From Bigelowiella natans CCMP2755 (lineage: Eukaryota > Cercozoa > Chlorarachniophyceae): a stretch of 49,293 nucleotides of DNA. Positions 32,179-44,298 of the stretch are shown piece after piece (within the stretch, counting starts at the first letter, position 1; each line of letters opens with the position of its first letter). The translations under genes were made by a program, and so were the position numbers. The notes beneath the pieces were generated by a model. It saw nothing but the letters and a program-made list of their open reading frames with translations. It was not told the DNA's origin and made no database searches. The stretch is from NCBI GenBank assembly GCA_000320545.1, contig ADNK01002381.1:1-49293 (forward strand). The letters run 5' to 3'.

Positions 32179-32925
32179 CGAGGCGATCAAGGCGTAACTT
32201 GATGTCAATGCACAAGGTTTCGGCCGCTGTAAAAAACGCGACGGGAATTTCCTAGCCTGTCGATATCGATGTCGGTACTGATACTGATGCCAATGCCGAA
32301 GCTAGGGCGCCCCCTACTTCCCCGCATCACCAGATAGACGAACGAACCCTGCAGGGGGATTCGAATCTCTGCGATCAAAATGCTCCTGAATTTTTCATAG
32401 TGCGACTGCAGTAAAACTATGTCGTAGGTATTGCATTTTAGGGGTTTTCCCTCTTCTGAAGCTTCCGTCGGTGTCGCGTATTGTTTGCTGTTTTCCCCTG
32501 AAATCGTCCCGCGAAAGGCGTTACCGCGTCGTAGTCGTAGTAAAGAATTCATCTTCTACGTGAAAGCGTTTGATTTCATGTCCTACGACAAAGAATAGGT
32601 GCTTGTTCATTAATATTCGCATGGTGGGCGGAAAAAAACTTAAATCTCAGTCGCTTCCGACTTTCAACCAAAGAAAGGCAGGGGATGTGATGGAGATTTT
32701 GGTAAAATTATGCGATTATTGATTGACGTAGGCAAAATAAACAATGCATTTCGGACTTGCTCTAGGTTTCACAAGATAGTAGATATTACTAAAAAGCTTG
32801 GTGTATCATTCTGTGTACGCTCTACTTCACCCCATATCGAGAAGGCTAGCAATCAGGTGATGGGCTAGTTCTAGCTTATCTTACTGGAGTATTTCTAAAC
32901 AGTTGCTGTTGGACAAATAGGGAGG
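32179..32925. promoter_or_regulatory. Divergent region between VHL-like and syntaxin-like genes
   Basis: 747 bp between the two start codons. The minus-strand frame 32205-32552 (115 codons, true ATG) has no similarity that I recognise and contains an Ile/Asp/Ser run from a short repeat near 32250-32300, so I do not call it a gene. Confidence 0.3.
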
Positions 32926-35050
32926 ATGTCTGTTCGATGTGATAGGGATCTAAAGCAGTACGCTGCGAGGAACAATCGGCTGGAACGCCAAGCTGTGCGA
33001 TTAGATGGCAATGGAAATGAAGAGATGTGGGATAAGTTTGAAGGTGCGATGGCAGGGTTTATTTAGAGTAGTGGATGTAGATTTAGGATCAGAATTCTCA
33101 CTTGCCTGTTGATCCGAAATTTGGTAGTTATTGAGCCTTCCCCCGGTGTATTTGTTATTAACGCTGTGCGCTACTATTTGTAGAGGAAATGGAGGCAAAT
33201 AAGGAATTATCGAAAGGACTTCTCGCGAGATTGAAGAACCTCCCGGTGGGTTTTTGTTGATCAATTTGAGGAAATCCGGTCTTGTACCCAGCGGCACCTC
33301 TCATCTCACTGTTTTGTTTAACGAATCCCAACATTTCGTAGAACGACCCAAAGAGAGCCGCGATGACGAAAACTTTCAAAAGTGAATATCAAAAATTCCA
33401 GAGAATCGTAAATAAGGTCGGTCCTACATCATTTCGCGAGTGAAAACGAAACCCATCAAATCAGGGCAAAACAGTGTCGATGTCGTGACTCCATGACAAC
33501 ACCCATCTAAGCAACACTTCAATAGGTCCACAAGCGCGGCGGGGGGATGGGGGAGAGCGTCGGCAATGTAGGGTAATATCTATCATTTCCTTGGTGAAAA
33601 CTCTACCCATGATCTGTATCCCCCTGTCTTATTTCTCCCTCCTCCCTCCCGTAATTGCATCTCTTCTCTCTGCATGATCATATCTCTGCCCCTGGTCGCT
33701 ACGAAAACAAGTGTGGATTCCGATCATCCAAGTCAAGAGCAACTGCGGCTCGCAGAAGTGAAGAGGTCGGCTGTGGGCGATAATATACTACTACTGGCAT
33801 GTCAAAAAAAAACCTTCTGTTTTTGAAACAAAACGACGACACGGGTCTTTGCATGTAAGGATGATAAGCACCACCAAAGCAACAACAGCCCACGCATTGC
33901 CGTAGTAGTAGTGGAAGCTGTTGGATTCATTTGTGTGGGCCGATTTAAGTATTGAGCTCCAACGGGTGGTGACTTAGATTCTGAGTGTACTTTACTGCCT
34001 TGTTAGGGACGAGGAGCTTGCTAAAAAACAACAAAAGGTCCAGCCCCCCCCTGCAGCATCAACGCTCGCAACTACAATGCGCACTTCACCGCTGTTTCTT
34101 GTTTGTTGAAGGGATTGAACAGCTCTAGACTGCAAAATGGTGTACACGTGTTATAGGACATATAAAGGAGCAGCTTTGTATTTTAGGTTCAGCAGCTCAA
34201 TCAAGACGTCGCTGACCTCGCCCATATGTTCAAAGATGTTGCGGTAATATGAACAAAAGCGCGAAGGATGGAGAGAGGGGCGGAGCACTTGGAGAGATTG
34301 ACAGAAAAGACAATAATTTAAAAGAAAAGAGCCACCAACTCCCTTCTCTAACACTTTGTCGTTCACTAACGACGTCTCGCTCAGCGTGCTTGGTACAGTA
34401 ATATCTTTTTCTCAACCCTTCTTGATTGTTTGCTGTTGGGTTTCCTCTCCCAGGCTTTGGTAGATCAGCAACAAGACACGGTAGATCAGATCGCCATAAA
34501 CGTGGAGAAGACTAAGGTGATGATGACGATAACGATGATGATGATAAGGATACGCCTTGGTGTTGAGATTAAAATGCCTGCTTTCGCTATGGTCGTTGTG
34601 ATTGCTACGGTCCAAACACTGCTTTGGAAGTGAAAAATGAATAAGATAAAAACTGCGGGGTTCATTTTCTCGACATCGTCGATTTAGGCGAACACCCAAA
34701 ATGCCGCCCAAGAGCTCCACCAAGCTGACGAGTACCTCAATGCGGTCGGTTCGCATCAGAAAAGCAATAGATGCAGCCTCTGCAGTCGTAGTTATATATC
34801 ATGCTGTCATCGGCTGAGCTTGCGTTTTTCTTCTTTGCCTTGTCCTGCAGTATAGCTATTGATTGTCTCGATATGATTGAGTGCATGTTGAACGTTGGCT
34901 ATGGCTTGACTGTGTTGTTTGTGTATTATTATCGCAGGCACGAAAGAGATGGCTCTGTATCGGCATCATACTGGCAATAATTCTCGTCGTTATTGTAAGT
35001 AGAAAAATACAGTGACTGAGAGAAAAACTGGGCGAGGGAGGGGGGCGGGG

Positions 35051-35090
<40 letters not shown>

Positions 35091-35543
35091 GGGAAAGCGA
35101 AGAGAAAGGAAGATAGCAGTCTTTATAGCAACTATTTTCGAGAGATACTACTACTACTACTACTACTACTACTACCATCGGAATGATGATTTGATTTGGC
35201 AAAATTTCTTCCATCATGGATATGGGAACCTCCTTCGTTTTCACATCATCATCCCTTTACATTTCATCTCCATTCCATCGTACTGCTATTATATCATCGT
35301 CACTATTGCTATCATCCATCGTCATCATATTTGGGGGATGATTGGGCTTGAAAACATCATCCGCAACAACAACAACTACTACTACTACTACTACTACTAC
35401 TCTCCCCTGCGACCACACATCTGCTTGCAACTACATTTTTCACGAAACACAACAAAACTGACGTCATCTGCCGCTACGACAACCTCGCTGCCGCCCTGCA
35501 GGGTGTCGCAGTTGGCGTGTCCGTCCAAAACAATAGCAACTGA
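32926..35543 (+). CDS. Syntaxin-like Qa-SNARE, about 218 aa
   Basis: Exons: 32926-33043 (ATG), 33184-33245, 33342-33416, about 33526-33567 (uncertain), 33712-33765, 34007-34037, 34187-34243, 34454-34516, 34688-34744, 34938-34994, 35502-35543 (TGA). Phases agree except around the uncertain exon, which crosses G-runs and must be 3n+2 long. The N-terminal helices (ELSKGLLARLKNLP, AAMTKTFKSEYQKFQRIV) correspond to the Habc region. The SNARE motif is VQQLNQDVADLAHMFKDVA, ALVDQQQDTVDQIAINVEK and AAQELHQADEYL; the central Gln in VDQQQD is the zero-layer residue. The tail anchor (WLCIGIILAIILVVI) is followed by 13 residues. The protein would sit on a target membrane and form the four-helix fusion bundle. 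It is short for a syntaxin. Which organelle it serves cannot be told. Confidence 0.8.
35142..35175. repeat. (CTA)n microsatellite, with a second copy at 35371-35401
   Basis: Two CTA/TAC trinucleotide arrays and an upstream (GA)n tract (35057-35088), all in the last intron of the syntaxin gene. Confidence 0.95.
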
Positions 35544-36800
35544 TGCGTCCTACTACAGTTGAACCCGCCGTTTGGTCTATTTTTTTGTGATATTATCTTA
35601 CACCCAAGTGATGCATCGCTACACACTTGTCTTTCCGTGTACAATGAGAGCAGATGAATTCTCCCTTACGGGTATTGGATTTGTTGGCCACTTACATAGG
35701 GTATCGTGATATGGGTCGCTGTCGGAAATAACCAAAAGAAGTGATTATAAACTGGTGGATTCTTGACATTGATTCGCCATATCGAGCCCGTCACTAATGC
35801 AAAGTGCTCGAAGCAATAGTAGATCAAACGACCTTTGGAACGACAGTGATAACAATGATACCTGTCTTTATAATATCATAATAATATAACGTAGCCAAGT
35901 CTTTTTTGCATTCAAAATTACATCGATGATTCCCGCGCCACATTCCACCTTCTGAGTTCATGATGAACAGCAATGCCTAGCATCGCATGGCAGTGGTCGA
36001 CGAAATTAATGGGTCAGAGTCTGCAGCTGCTGCACGCACGTGTGTAATCGTCATTAGCTGCATGAGTGTTGCATGCGTCGTAGCGAGTTCTTGCACACGT
36101 ACTCACGTCATTTGTGTCGTCTATGTGTTCTAGCGCATTGCGAGCGCGCGTGCTCGACGTAAAAACACTTGCTTCACAACATCTTTTTTTGCAACTTTAG
36201 ATCCCGTTGTGTAGATGAGCACTTCATAGCCTGCAAAATAAGAAACCGAGGAAAAAATATAAAAAAATCGTTCAGATGGCATTTGCTGTTGCCACTGTGC
36301 GGGCGCATGCATGCTAGCATGGAGACATGCATGGCATGCAAAAAATGCAACTAAAAAACCCAAACCCATGTGTGAGCTACACATGCGCAGCGTGTGAAAT
36401 CATTGAGGTGAGTGAAAAAGAAATTGTCATCATGTCATCATATGTTCATCATGGCAGGCTAGCAGGCGTGTATATAACGTGTATATTATGTAGCATGTAT
36501 TAGCATTATTGATTCGATTCGAACGTATGCCGTCTACAGTCATAAAGAAGAAACGCTTCGTAAAGTGGATTGTGGCAGTGTTCTTGGTGTTGATAATGAG
36601 ACTCGGATAAGCGCATGCTTTGAGCATTGCAGTGCAACGCTTGGCGCTTAATCGCGGTTGCGACACGGTGATGATTTGGTTTTTGGCTTCGTATCTCCAA
36701 AAAAATTCTAATAACGCCAATTCATAGATGGCATTTCCCATGCTTACCATGCACTGCGCATTCGCGTTCATCGACGCCTGCTGGAGAGCCAATAAACTGA
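35544..36800. other. Spacer between convergent genes
   Basis: No supported gene. A GCATGCATGCTAGCATGG block at about 36304-36321 closely resembles one at about 3584-3601. Frames at 36130-36792 lack recognisable similarity. Confidence 0.5.
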
Positions 36801-38028
36801 CTACGTAGCTAGAGGAAGAATTTTCGCCTTAAAAATTGAGAGAAGTTTCGTAAACCAAACGACGCTCAGCGTGTACGCTGCTGCTGACCCAACGAGGTGT
36901 AATCGAGCAACGTTCTTTGGCAATATCTTCTGCGCATTTAGCATCTGGATGGAACCCACACAAATAGGAATAAATAAATGTTAGGAAGGTAGCATTGCAT
37001 ATCGCCCAGCAAGTGCATGGAGCCCAATCTATTTATAGGATACGTAAAATCATGTCCCGCTCCTTCTTCCAAAAAAACAAATAAACCCCCCCCACCTTCT
37101 TCATGGCGAAGTAAAAATTGACGATCCGACAAACGAAGAAGGAGAGCAACAACCCGTACCAATTTCTCTTCACGAGAATAGGATTCGTCTTGTTAAGGCC
37201 AAATCTGCGCATAATATTTCCAATTCTTAAGAAAATGTCAGAGCCTTCTGCAAGATAACCCTGCGTAAGATACGTCCGCATTGCCATTCCTTGTGCTGTT
37301 GATCGAGAGCTCATTAGAGTGGGGACATTTGCAGCGAACTGTAACACGTGGTGAAGTACGCGCTCTCGCCACTGATGCAATCGAGTGTTTTTCTTGAGAA
37401 CGACTTGATGAAAAATGTGCACGAGGTCGGCGAAGAAGAACCTGATTTGAAACAACACGTTTGGTTATTTTATTTCCATGGTCGTTGCTTTCTGAGATGC
37501 ATGGGATGGGTGGATTTCTGACCCGGTTGACATGGTGAGGAAGGCGTCGTTGAATTTGACTACGTTTGAAATCACCATCGTGCCGTGGTTATCTGCATAT
37601 GGTTCGACGGTCTCGAAGTCTATTTTCTTCTCATCAATGAAGCGCCTTGATGTGAATTTAGTCATGAGGAACATGCTTGAGGTGGTAGTGAATGTAGCAT
37701 GGATAAGGTCGAGTACGTCCTCTGACAACGACACGTCGCCATTCAAAAGCCTCATCGTAGATACACCGATCGGTAGCCAGAGACACAAGGCACTCGTGCC
37801 AATGCGAGTAAAAAGTGCACCTGGACTGATAGCAGCACTGCAGCAGCTTGAATCCGGCGGAGAAGACGAAGGAGATCCACGCGGAGGGGAAGGATGGGTA
37901 CGTGGCTGTTGGTTAGGAAGAGGGAGCTCAGAAGGAGATTGGATCTTCTTTCTGTTGACTTTTTGGGTTCTGGAAACAGCGGTAGGTGAATCAACGCCCT
38001 CCCCATCGTCGCCGTGGCCTCCAGCCAT
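36801..38028 (-). CDS. TLC-domain multi-pass membrane protein, 331 aa
   Basis: Minus-strand exons: 37523-38028 (ATG at 38028), 37096-37441, 36801-36944 (TAG); the introns are GT-AG and in phase. The start MAGGHGDDGEG is chosen because the upstream part of the frame includes a likely splice acceptor (CCGCAG). After a Pro/Ser-rich cytosolic tail, the TRAM-LAG1-CLN8 pattern appears: ALFTRIGTSALCLWLPIGV, SEDVLDLIHATFTTTSSMFL, then TGFFFADLVHIFHQVVL. Next come RERVLHHVLQFAANVP (His-His, as at the LAG1 site), SDIFLRIGNIMRRFGL, LVKRNWYGLLLSFFVCRIVN and LVGSAAAYTLSVVWFTKLL. TLC proteins include ceramide synthases and lipid sensors or transporters of the ER. This copy is nearer the TMEM56/FAM57 type and its activity is unknown. 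It is divergent from an SDR gene 458 bp away. Confidence 0.75.
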
Positions 38029-38486
38029 GCTCTGAATCACGAGAGGCTGCGGACACAGGTAAGCACTTCCTAGTGCACGTTGATTTGCGTTGTGCGGTGA
38101 GCAGAGGCCAGTCCTTCCCGATGCTGCAGAGCGCCTGGAGCGAAGGATCGGATAATAAACCAAAGAAAGGTAAAATTACCCTGGAATATACGACTGCGAC
38201 ATGACTGATTTCAGAATTCGATTTCTTTCGGAAGAAGTCTGGCCGGGATTTCACGGTTGCGCCAAAAATTACGATGTTTTCCCGAAAAATCCCGCGCAGA
38301 CGAATCTCGCCTCTCTCCTCTCGGATGCAAAGTTAAAGCGAAGCGAGTGTACGGTTTGGAAATGAAAAAGAGATCCCGATTATTTCATGTCGCAGGAAAT
38401 AATTCCCATGAATTTTCCCCTAATTATCTTGGGATTTCTTTAGTTCTGCTCATCCGAACAAAATACTCCTGCTCTCGGAACCTGGA
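38029..38486. promoter_or_regulatory. Divergent region between TLC and SDR genes
   Basis: 458 bp between start codons. It probably includes a 5' untranslated exon of the TLC gene, since an acceptor-like pyrimidine/AG lies just upstream of its ATG. Co-regulation of the two lipid-type genes is only suggested by position. Confidence 0.35.
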
Positions 38487-39185
38487 ATGGGGCCCAGAGC
38501 AGCCGGCGGCGTCGTCGTTACTGCGTTTCTGGCCATCGCCCTTGCCCTCACGCAGCCGGTGTCTTTATTTCTTTACAAGGATCAGGCGCTAGAGCTACTG
38601 CGGGGAAAGACCGTGGTGCGTGTCGCCACCATCCTGTCTCCCTGTCACTTCATCTTAGCGTTCTCTCCTCCTCTTGATAGCTTATAACAGGCGCGAGCGC
38701 TGGCATAGGAAGGGCCCTGGCTTTCAGCTACGCAGAGAAAGGGAGCAGCCTTATTCTTGTGGTATCTTGTACAGAATAGAGTTGTGGGGCATGGACGAGA
38801 GGGCCGACGTTGGTGTAGGAAGCACACCGCACAACAATACACATTGTTCCGATAATAAAGGGGCGCCGTTCTGAGGCGCTGAGAAAAGTCGCCGAGACTG
38901 CGATTCAACGTGGCGCTGCAAACGTGCAGGTTGTGGCCTACACTCCCCACACACCTACACCAGACCGTTTCCAACGATTTGACACGATGTTTGTTGACCG
39001 TATTATGTTACATGCAAAGACGATATCGGCCGATCTTGGAACGGATGAAGGGAGGCAGAAGCTGCTTCGAGAGAGTGTCAGCAAAAGGGACAATGGAGAA
39101 GGCACGGGGAAAGGACGTGTGATAGACGTTCTGGTTTTGAACCATATAATTGGTCAAACATTTCGCGAATAGAATATTTATTACT

Positions 39186-39216
<31 letters not shown>

Positions 39217-39404
39217 CGCTCGGATACGTGTGCTTCATCCTTTTCGTGCCCATCATCTTGCAGGATATTGGGGAGACTGGACGAGAGAATTCCAAGAAAA
39301 GGAAGTGTGTACTCTAAGCTCTCCAGAAGCTTACAACTTAAACATATCGAATATAAATCACTTTTTCCGTAAAGCAATTCGAATCCTTCTTCATATGTAA
39401 TGTT

Positions 39405-39466
<62 letters not shown>

Positions 39467-39506
39467 ATATGTGTATACTATGTATATATATATATATATA
39501 TATATA

Positions 39507-39545
<39 letters not shown>

Positions 39546-39965
39546 ATATATATATATATGCATGTCATCATCATCCATACACGTGTGTTTATGGAGATAC
39601 TTCTTGATGTTGATGTACTCGGGGATACACACACAGCGATGGGCGTGCGAGCGCATCTTAATGTGAGCTTCGTGATACAATCACAACAATCGTCCAATAG
39701 ATATTGCGAGCCTTTCCAGAGATGTCGTTTGTTGATAGGATATTGACGGGCAATTAGTAGTTGTTAGTAGCGGAGTGGCCAAGGTAGTTCCAACAACATA
39801 AAGTCCTTCCCAATATTTTCGGATTTTCTTGACTCTAGTTGTGTTCCCTTGCCAGCACGCATGGCAGGAGCTGGCGCGTGTTGTAAATCGATCGATCGAT
39901 CATTAGTGCCCGCACAATTTTTGTTTTTAATTTAGTATTTGTTCTCATGCTTATGACCAAATTAT

Positions 39966-40048
<83 letters not shown>

Positions 40049-40699
40049 ACGCGCAGATTGCGTCTCCTAAGACGGCCCCGTATGCGGCGACGAAAGGCGC
40101 TGTTCAAGTAATATGACAAGCAGCCCATGCATGGAATTCCTGCTGTTTTGATGGGGAAAACATATATAAATAAGTATATACACATGTTTAATAATGCATA
40201 TGTGTATATACTTTTATATGTAATAGAATGAAAAAATACATTATCTTTACCATCGATTGCTGATTCTTCTGCTGAGAAAAGAACCTAGTTTTCTGAGAGA
40301 TTTAAGAGGGGGGACAAAGGGAGAGAGAGAGAGAGAGAGCGAGAGAGAGTAGTGTGTGTGTGGTGTGTGAGTATGAGTTCATCTCCCAATTGACTTTTTC
40401 CGCGACTCTAGGCCTTTTTCGAATCGATTAGACAAGGTAACCGGCCTGCAAAATGCAAACCTCTTACCTACTATGAGTATTCGAGGAATTTCCCTAATTA
40501 GCATCTGCTTCGTTGCGCGTAAGACTGGTGTGTACAACTTGGCTAGATCTGATACTCCGTGGAAGCAACCTATCCATCACGCTGTGTGTCTTGGGGAACG
40601 TCGCATCGGAAAACGCCAAAGCTAACACGAACGGCGCTATAGACCATCTCGGTGAGAAGCACAGCTGCAAGCGCTTACGAGCCCTACCATGCCCTTCGC

Positions 40700-40739
<40 letters not shown>

Positions 40740-40903
40740 CACACGACGTTGTTTCTTGTGACGTTGTGATGGACAACGAAACCTGAGTTCGTGTTTGGTA
40801 TCGCTGGCATGCGTTTTCGCAAGGATGGAGCAGCGTCGACGATGCTGCTCATGTAATCATGGCGGGCGGCGCCCTCAAGCGTCACACAGTTTACTTCCCG
40901 TAA
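38487..40903 (+). CDS. Membrane-anchored short-chain dehydrogenase/reductase, 11beta-HSD1-like, 304 aa
   Basis: Exons: 38487-38615 (ATG), 38681-38761, 38861-39152, 39264-39304, 39597-39662, 39739-39783, 40057-40107, 40412-40436, 40547-40651, 40824-40903 (TAA). The total is 915 nt with all phases consistent. The N-terminal anchor is GVVVTAFLAIALALTQPVSL. The cofactor site is VLITGASAGIGRALAFSYAE, followed by LVGRRSEALRKV (the GRR favours NADP). DVLVLNHIIG matches the NHI variant of the NAG motif seen in 11beta-HSD1. The catalytic set is LVVVSSGVAK with Ser and PYAATKGAVQAFFESIRQ with Tyr and Lys. NLSITLCVLGNV again resembles 11beta-HSD1. It should reduce or oxidise a steroid, sphingoid or other lipid carbonyl at the ER; the substrate is not predictable. 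It is a head-to-head neighbour of the TLC gene. Confidence 0.85.
39405..39560. repeat. Compound (CA)n-(TA)n-(TG)n-(TA)n microsatellite
   Basis: Alternating CA, TA, TA, TG and TA tracts fill most of the intron before the SDR exon at 39597. Complementary CA and TG arms about 80 nt apart could fold into a long hairpin. A further TA pair is at 39968-40044 in another SDR intron. Confidence 0.9.
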
Positions 40904-40960
40904 GCCTCACGGAGAAAAGACTTAAATTACATTATATTATGCCATTGGAGAGAAAGGGAG

Positions 40961-41016
<56 letters not shown>

Positions 41017-42166
41017 GGGAAGGGGCATTGAGAATGAGGGTTCTTGAGTTTTAGCAGACCTATTGAAGAATATAATAATTTCACACACACACACACACAC
41101 ACACACGCACGCACACACATTGAAAATAATAATTAGACAATGTATCCCATTTTGTATGTGCATGTAAAGATGTGAAGGTAAAACAAGTACATATTTATCA
41201 GATATACGGAGCTCTCTGCTATGATCTCTCTCCGTGTGGTCGCGCCAACCTTCGCGGATTGGCTTACGCGAGTTGTCATAACGGGCGGGCGGACAAATTA
41301 GATCTGTTTTGCTGATAACTGCTACATAAATACACACACATTGTGCCTCACGACTCATTGTAAATTGTGATGTGCATAAGATTTACCCCCCTGCTGCTAG
41401 CCTGATCTCGATGAGACTAGCTAGCTAGAAGATGAGCCATGCAGCAAACGATTGATCCCTACACAAATGACGAATTCCACAGCACTAGAGCAGTCTGTGT
41501 AACCCGCAATTCTAGAATTATCTAGCTGTGCTGCGCGGGACGTAACAGACTCTTCACAGTGGCAATTTTGCATGCCGTCATCTAGCTGTTATTCGTAATA
41601 TAGAGGAACGCTGTGCGTGCGCATGGCTAGATCTAGAGATGGGCGTGTTGTACTTCATTATAGCATTTTGGCCTGCAATTGCAATGATATTTCTAGATGT
41701 GATTATGCTGTGCTGCTAGCTAGCTAGGGTAGAAATGTCTAGATGTAAAGGCCGCCGCACTTCTAGACTTTCTAGCAACCTTTACTATTTATTAAAAGGC
41801 ATTGTGTATACTGCATAGACTATATTCATGTCATGTAAATGCATACAAACTGACCTGCACGCTGCACGCAGACGCACACCTCTAGACCTAGACACTTCAT
41901 ATCCCGGTCGGATCGATCATCAGCATGATGACATTAAAAAATTGCAATAAGCTTCATGTCAGGGACGTAAGGCAGCTAGTGGTCTGCCGGTGCATGGCTT
42001 GTCCAGCTGTAGATGTACAGTTTACATGTATGCGCTACATCAGCGGCTCACATCCTTTCTACCTTGACGATTCGCCACCACTGTGTTACTTCCTTACTCT
42101 ACATGTAGCTAACTATCTGGTAGCAAGGGCGCTTGTTACGCCGCTATACTCAAATATGTTTAGCAG
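40904..42166. other. Spacer between convergent genes, CTAG-rich
   Basis: It holds a (CG)n(AG)n tract at 40961-41013, a (CA)n tract near 41083-41117 and a CTAG/TCTAGA-rich segment at about 41390-41900. No supportable gene. The plus-strand frame 41925-42170 is in this biased sequence and not convincing. Confidence 0.55.
40961..41013. repeat. (CG)n followed by (AG)n microsatellite
   Basis: Eight CG dinucleotides run straight into about 18 AG dinucleotides. The CG part could adopt Z-DNA. It begins about 60 nt after the SDR stop codon, so it may lie in the 3' untranslated region. Confidence 0.95.
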
Positions 42167-43919
42167 CTAGCTATACCTCCGAGAGCAGCAGCAGCAGCAG
42201 CAGCTCCAGGGCCCTCCAAAGTGCCACGTCATATACGCCGAAGAAACAACGATGAAAGTTCTTGGTACCACTAGCCCAAGAATGGGAAAGCGCTCCTCAG
42301 AATACAGGTTCCTAAGATTCTCCGAGTACCGCTTATCGCTCCCAATGGCCACCAACGCGGCTGGGAACTGAACAATGAAGCTAATCACCGACGTCACCAC
42401 GAAGAGTAGCCCCGTCAGCCAGACTTTCCGAGTAGATTGCTCCAGCTTCAACACAGTTCTATGGATGGGGTCGGCCATGTGTTTCTTCCTCTGTTTCCCG
42501 TTAATGCTTGCCATAGTCATCGTCGTCAGCGTCGGCGCCTTCTTCTTCTGCTTCTTCTTCTTCTTCTTTTCCGATCGATGTGAATGGTGGTGGTGCTTAC
42601 TAACGTTCCCTGAAACCTCATCCTCCTCCACTCGGGGCGAGGCCGGTCCACTGTCAGTCGTGGTAGTTGTCATCGCTGCTGCCGTCATCATTACTGTTTC
42701 ACTGCTCTTGCTCGTCTGGGTGGGATGGTGATTGCTGACTCGCAACACATGCAGCTGTGAGCTCCTTGAAACATCGTCCGCATTTTCGTCGTACAAGTGC
42801 GACAGGCCTCTCGGTGCCTGGAACACTCTTTTCCCCGCCTGATGTTGCTGCATCTGCAGCAGCTGGTCTCCCTGCTTCTCCTTGATAGGATTGGTCGAAA
42901 GAAGGCGTTTTGAGCCATGCGCATCTGCATGCCGCCGGGGTTGTGACTTCTCTGCGGGGATTATTGCTATGGAATCAGCATTCGAAGCAGGAGCGCCGGC
43001 CGCCGTAAGTCGGGTGGAAAGGGCTGCTGGCGTTCCCGACATGCGTGCACTGGTCCCGATCAACGCTTTCTCCTCTAATGCGATCTGGGCTCTTAGACGA
43101 TGAATATGCTCTCGTAGTTTCGATATGAGAGTGAAAGTGCGTTGTATGCCGAACACTGCGTAGAAAGGCACCGCTGAGCAGCCTACCAGATATTGCGCGG
43201 CCTCGTATCGTAGTTCATCCGTTGCCAAAATCCCTGGGGATACACATGGATCATCGTCACGTGCTATGTAACGTGTGTGGTGAGAAGTGAGTGGAGTGAT
43301 GTGATGGAGATTCTTGGTGGCACGAGTAGGTGTTTGCTACATGTACCAATCATCCCGACTGTAGTACCAAGAACGATATAACCGACAGATATCGTAAAAA
43401 TCCACTCCATATTCTGGTTCAAGCTCGTTGCGATTCGCTCGACTGCGAGAACGCTTTCCGCAACGATTTTGACGACGTAGATGAATAAGAAATTTAGCAT
43501 TGCCTGGCATTCACACAGCATCATATTTTGATCTTAGGTCTAATCAAACTCTTTTGAATGTAAGCAGTAGGTTTTGTCTTACGATTCCGGAGGCGAAGAA
43601 AATCTGGACGAGTTGCCATGGTCCTTGAATGGGGCCTCTAGGAATGACCAGGGAGAAAATGGCTATACCAAATTGAATGAATGCCGTGCTCCTAATAACC
43701 GCACATCATATCAAGGCTATTTCCGTTCGTTTTTGACAGATAAAAGCCAAAGACATGTGACAATCATAGAAAGGACTTTCCGTACCCGAGAATCACTTTG
43801 ACAGGCACGGAGGTGGAGGGGTTGGTGAAGGCCACTTTCATCCTCGAAAGCGTTAAGGCGAACAGCAGAATACCCGCCACGAAGACGCTCACATCGAAGG
43901 AAAATCCGGGGGCGAGCAT
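42167..43919 (-). CDS. Multi-pass membrane protein, about 7 TM segments, 488 aa, not recognised
   Basis: Minus-strand exons: 43786-43919 (ATG), 43583-43691, 43347-43503, 42167-43233 (TAG); GT-AG introns with agreeing phases. Hydrophobic segments: VSVFVAGILLFALTL, FIQFGIAIFSLVI, LVQIFFASGIAMLNFLFIYV, WIFTISVGYIVLGTTVGMIG, LVGCSAVPFYAVFGI, VWLTGLLFVVTSVISFIV and ILGLVVPRTFIVVSSAYM. Between the fifth and sixth is a cytosolic-type loop of about 200 residues with a helix (ISKLREHIHRLRAQIALEEK), Ser/Thr/Gln-rich sequence, a His4 run and a Lys tract (EKKKKKKQKKK). The layout resembles seven-helix receptors or microbial multi-pass sensors, but no family motif is visible. The C-terminus ends in Ser, six consecutive Cys and SRRYS, from a (TGC)n repeat. 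It is divergent from the channel-like gene. Confidence 0.65.
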
Positions 43920-44298
43920 TATCACAACGAGTGCACCCCTCCTTTCCTAACTCAAAAAACAGCTTGCCTCTCAATGCTTGTACTTGCTGCGCACACGAGC
44001 TGCGGCGCAGAAATTGGGTTTCGAGGCAACGACAGAAACAAAGGAGATTTTTTAAAAATATATTCTGTTTTTCCATGTCGCAAAGGACTGAATCGCACGT
44101 CTACACTGAAGATCGGTTACCTGTGAGAAAATACGGTACATCTCCCTACACACACAGCATTCTCGTTGTGCGACAACCCGCCATTGTTGTCGCACAATAA
44201 AATCGTGTGATTGCCACGTAGAAGTCCCAGATCTTACTTAAATCGCCCCGCCCCGTTCCCTGTAGATCCCAGTAGCTGTTTCTGCTAACAAGACTACC
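43920..44298. promoter_or_regulatory. Divergent region between membrane-protein and channel-like genes
   Basis: 379 bp between the two start codons. No obvious core promoter element. A minus-strand frame (43717-44076) crosses it and is the read-through of the neighbouring first exon. Confidence 0.35.

Noticed and set aside
33001-33379. Two overlapping minus-strand frames with a signal-peptide-like start
   Set aside because: They lie antisense to syntaxin exons 33184-33245 and 33342-33416, which fit a known family and splice in phase.
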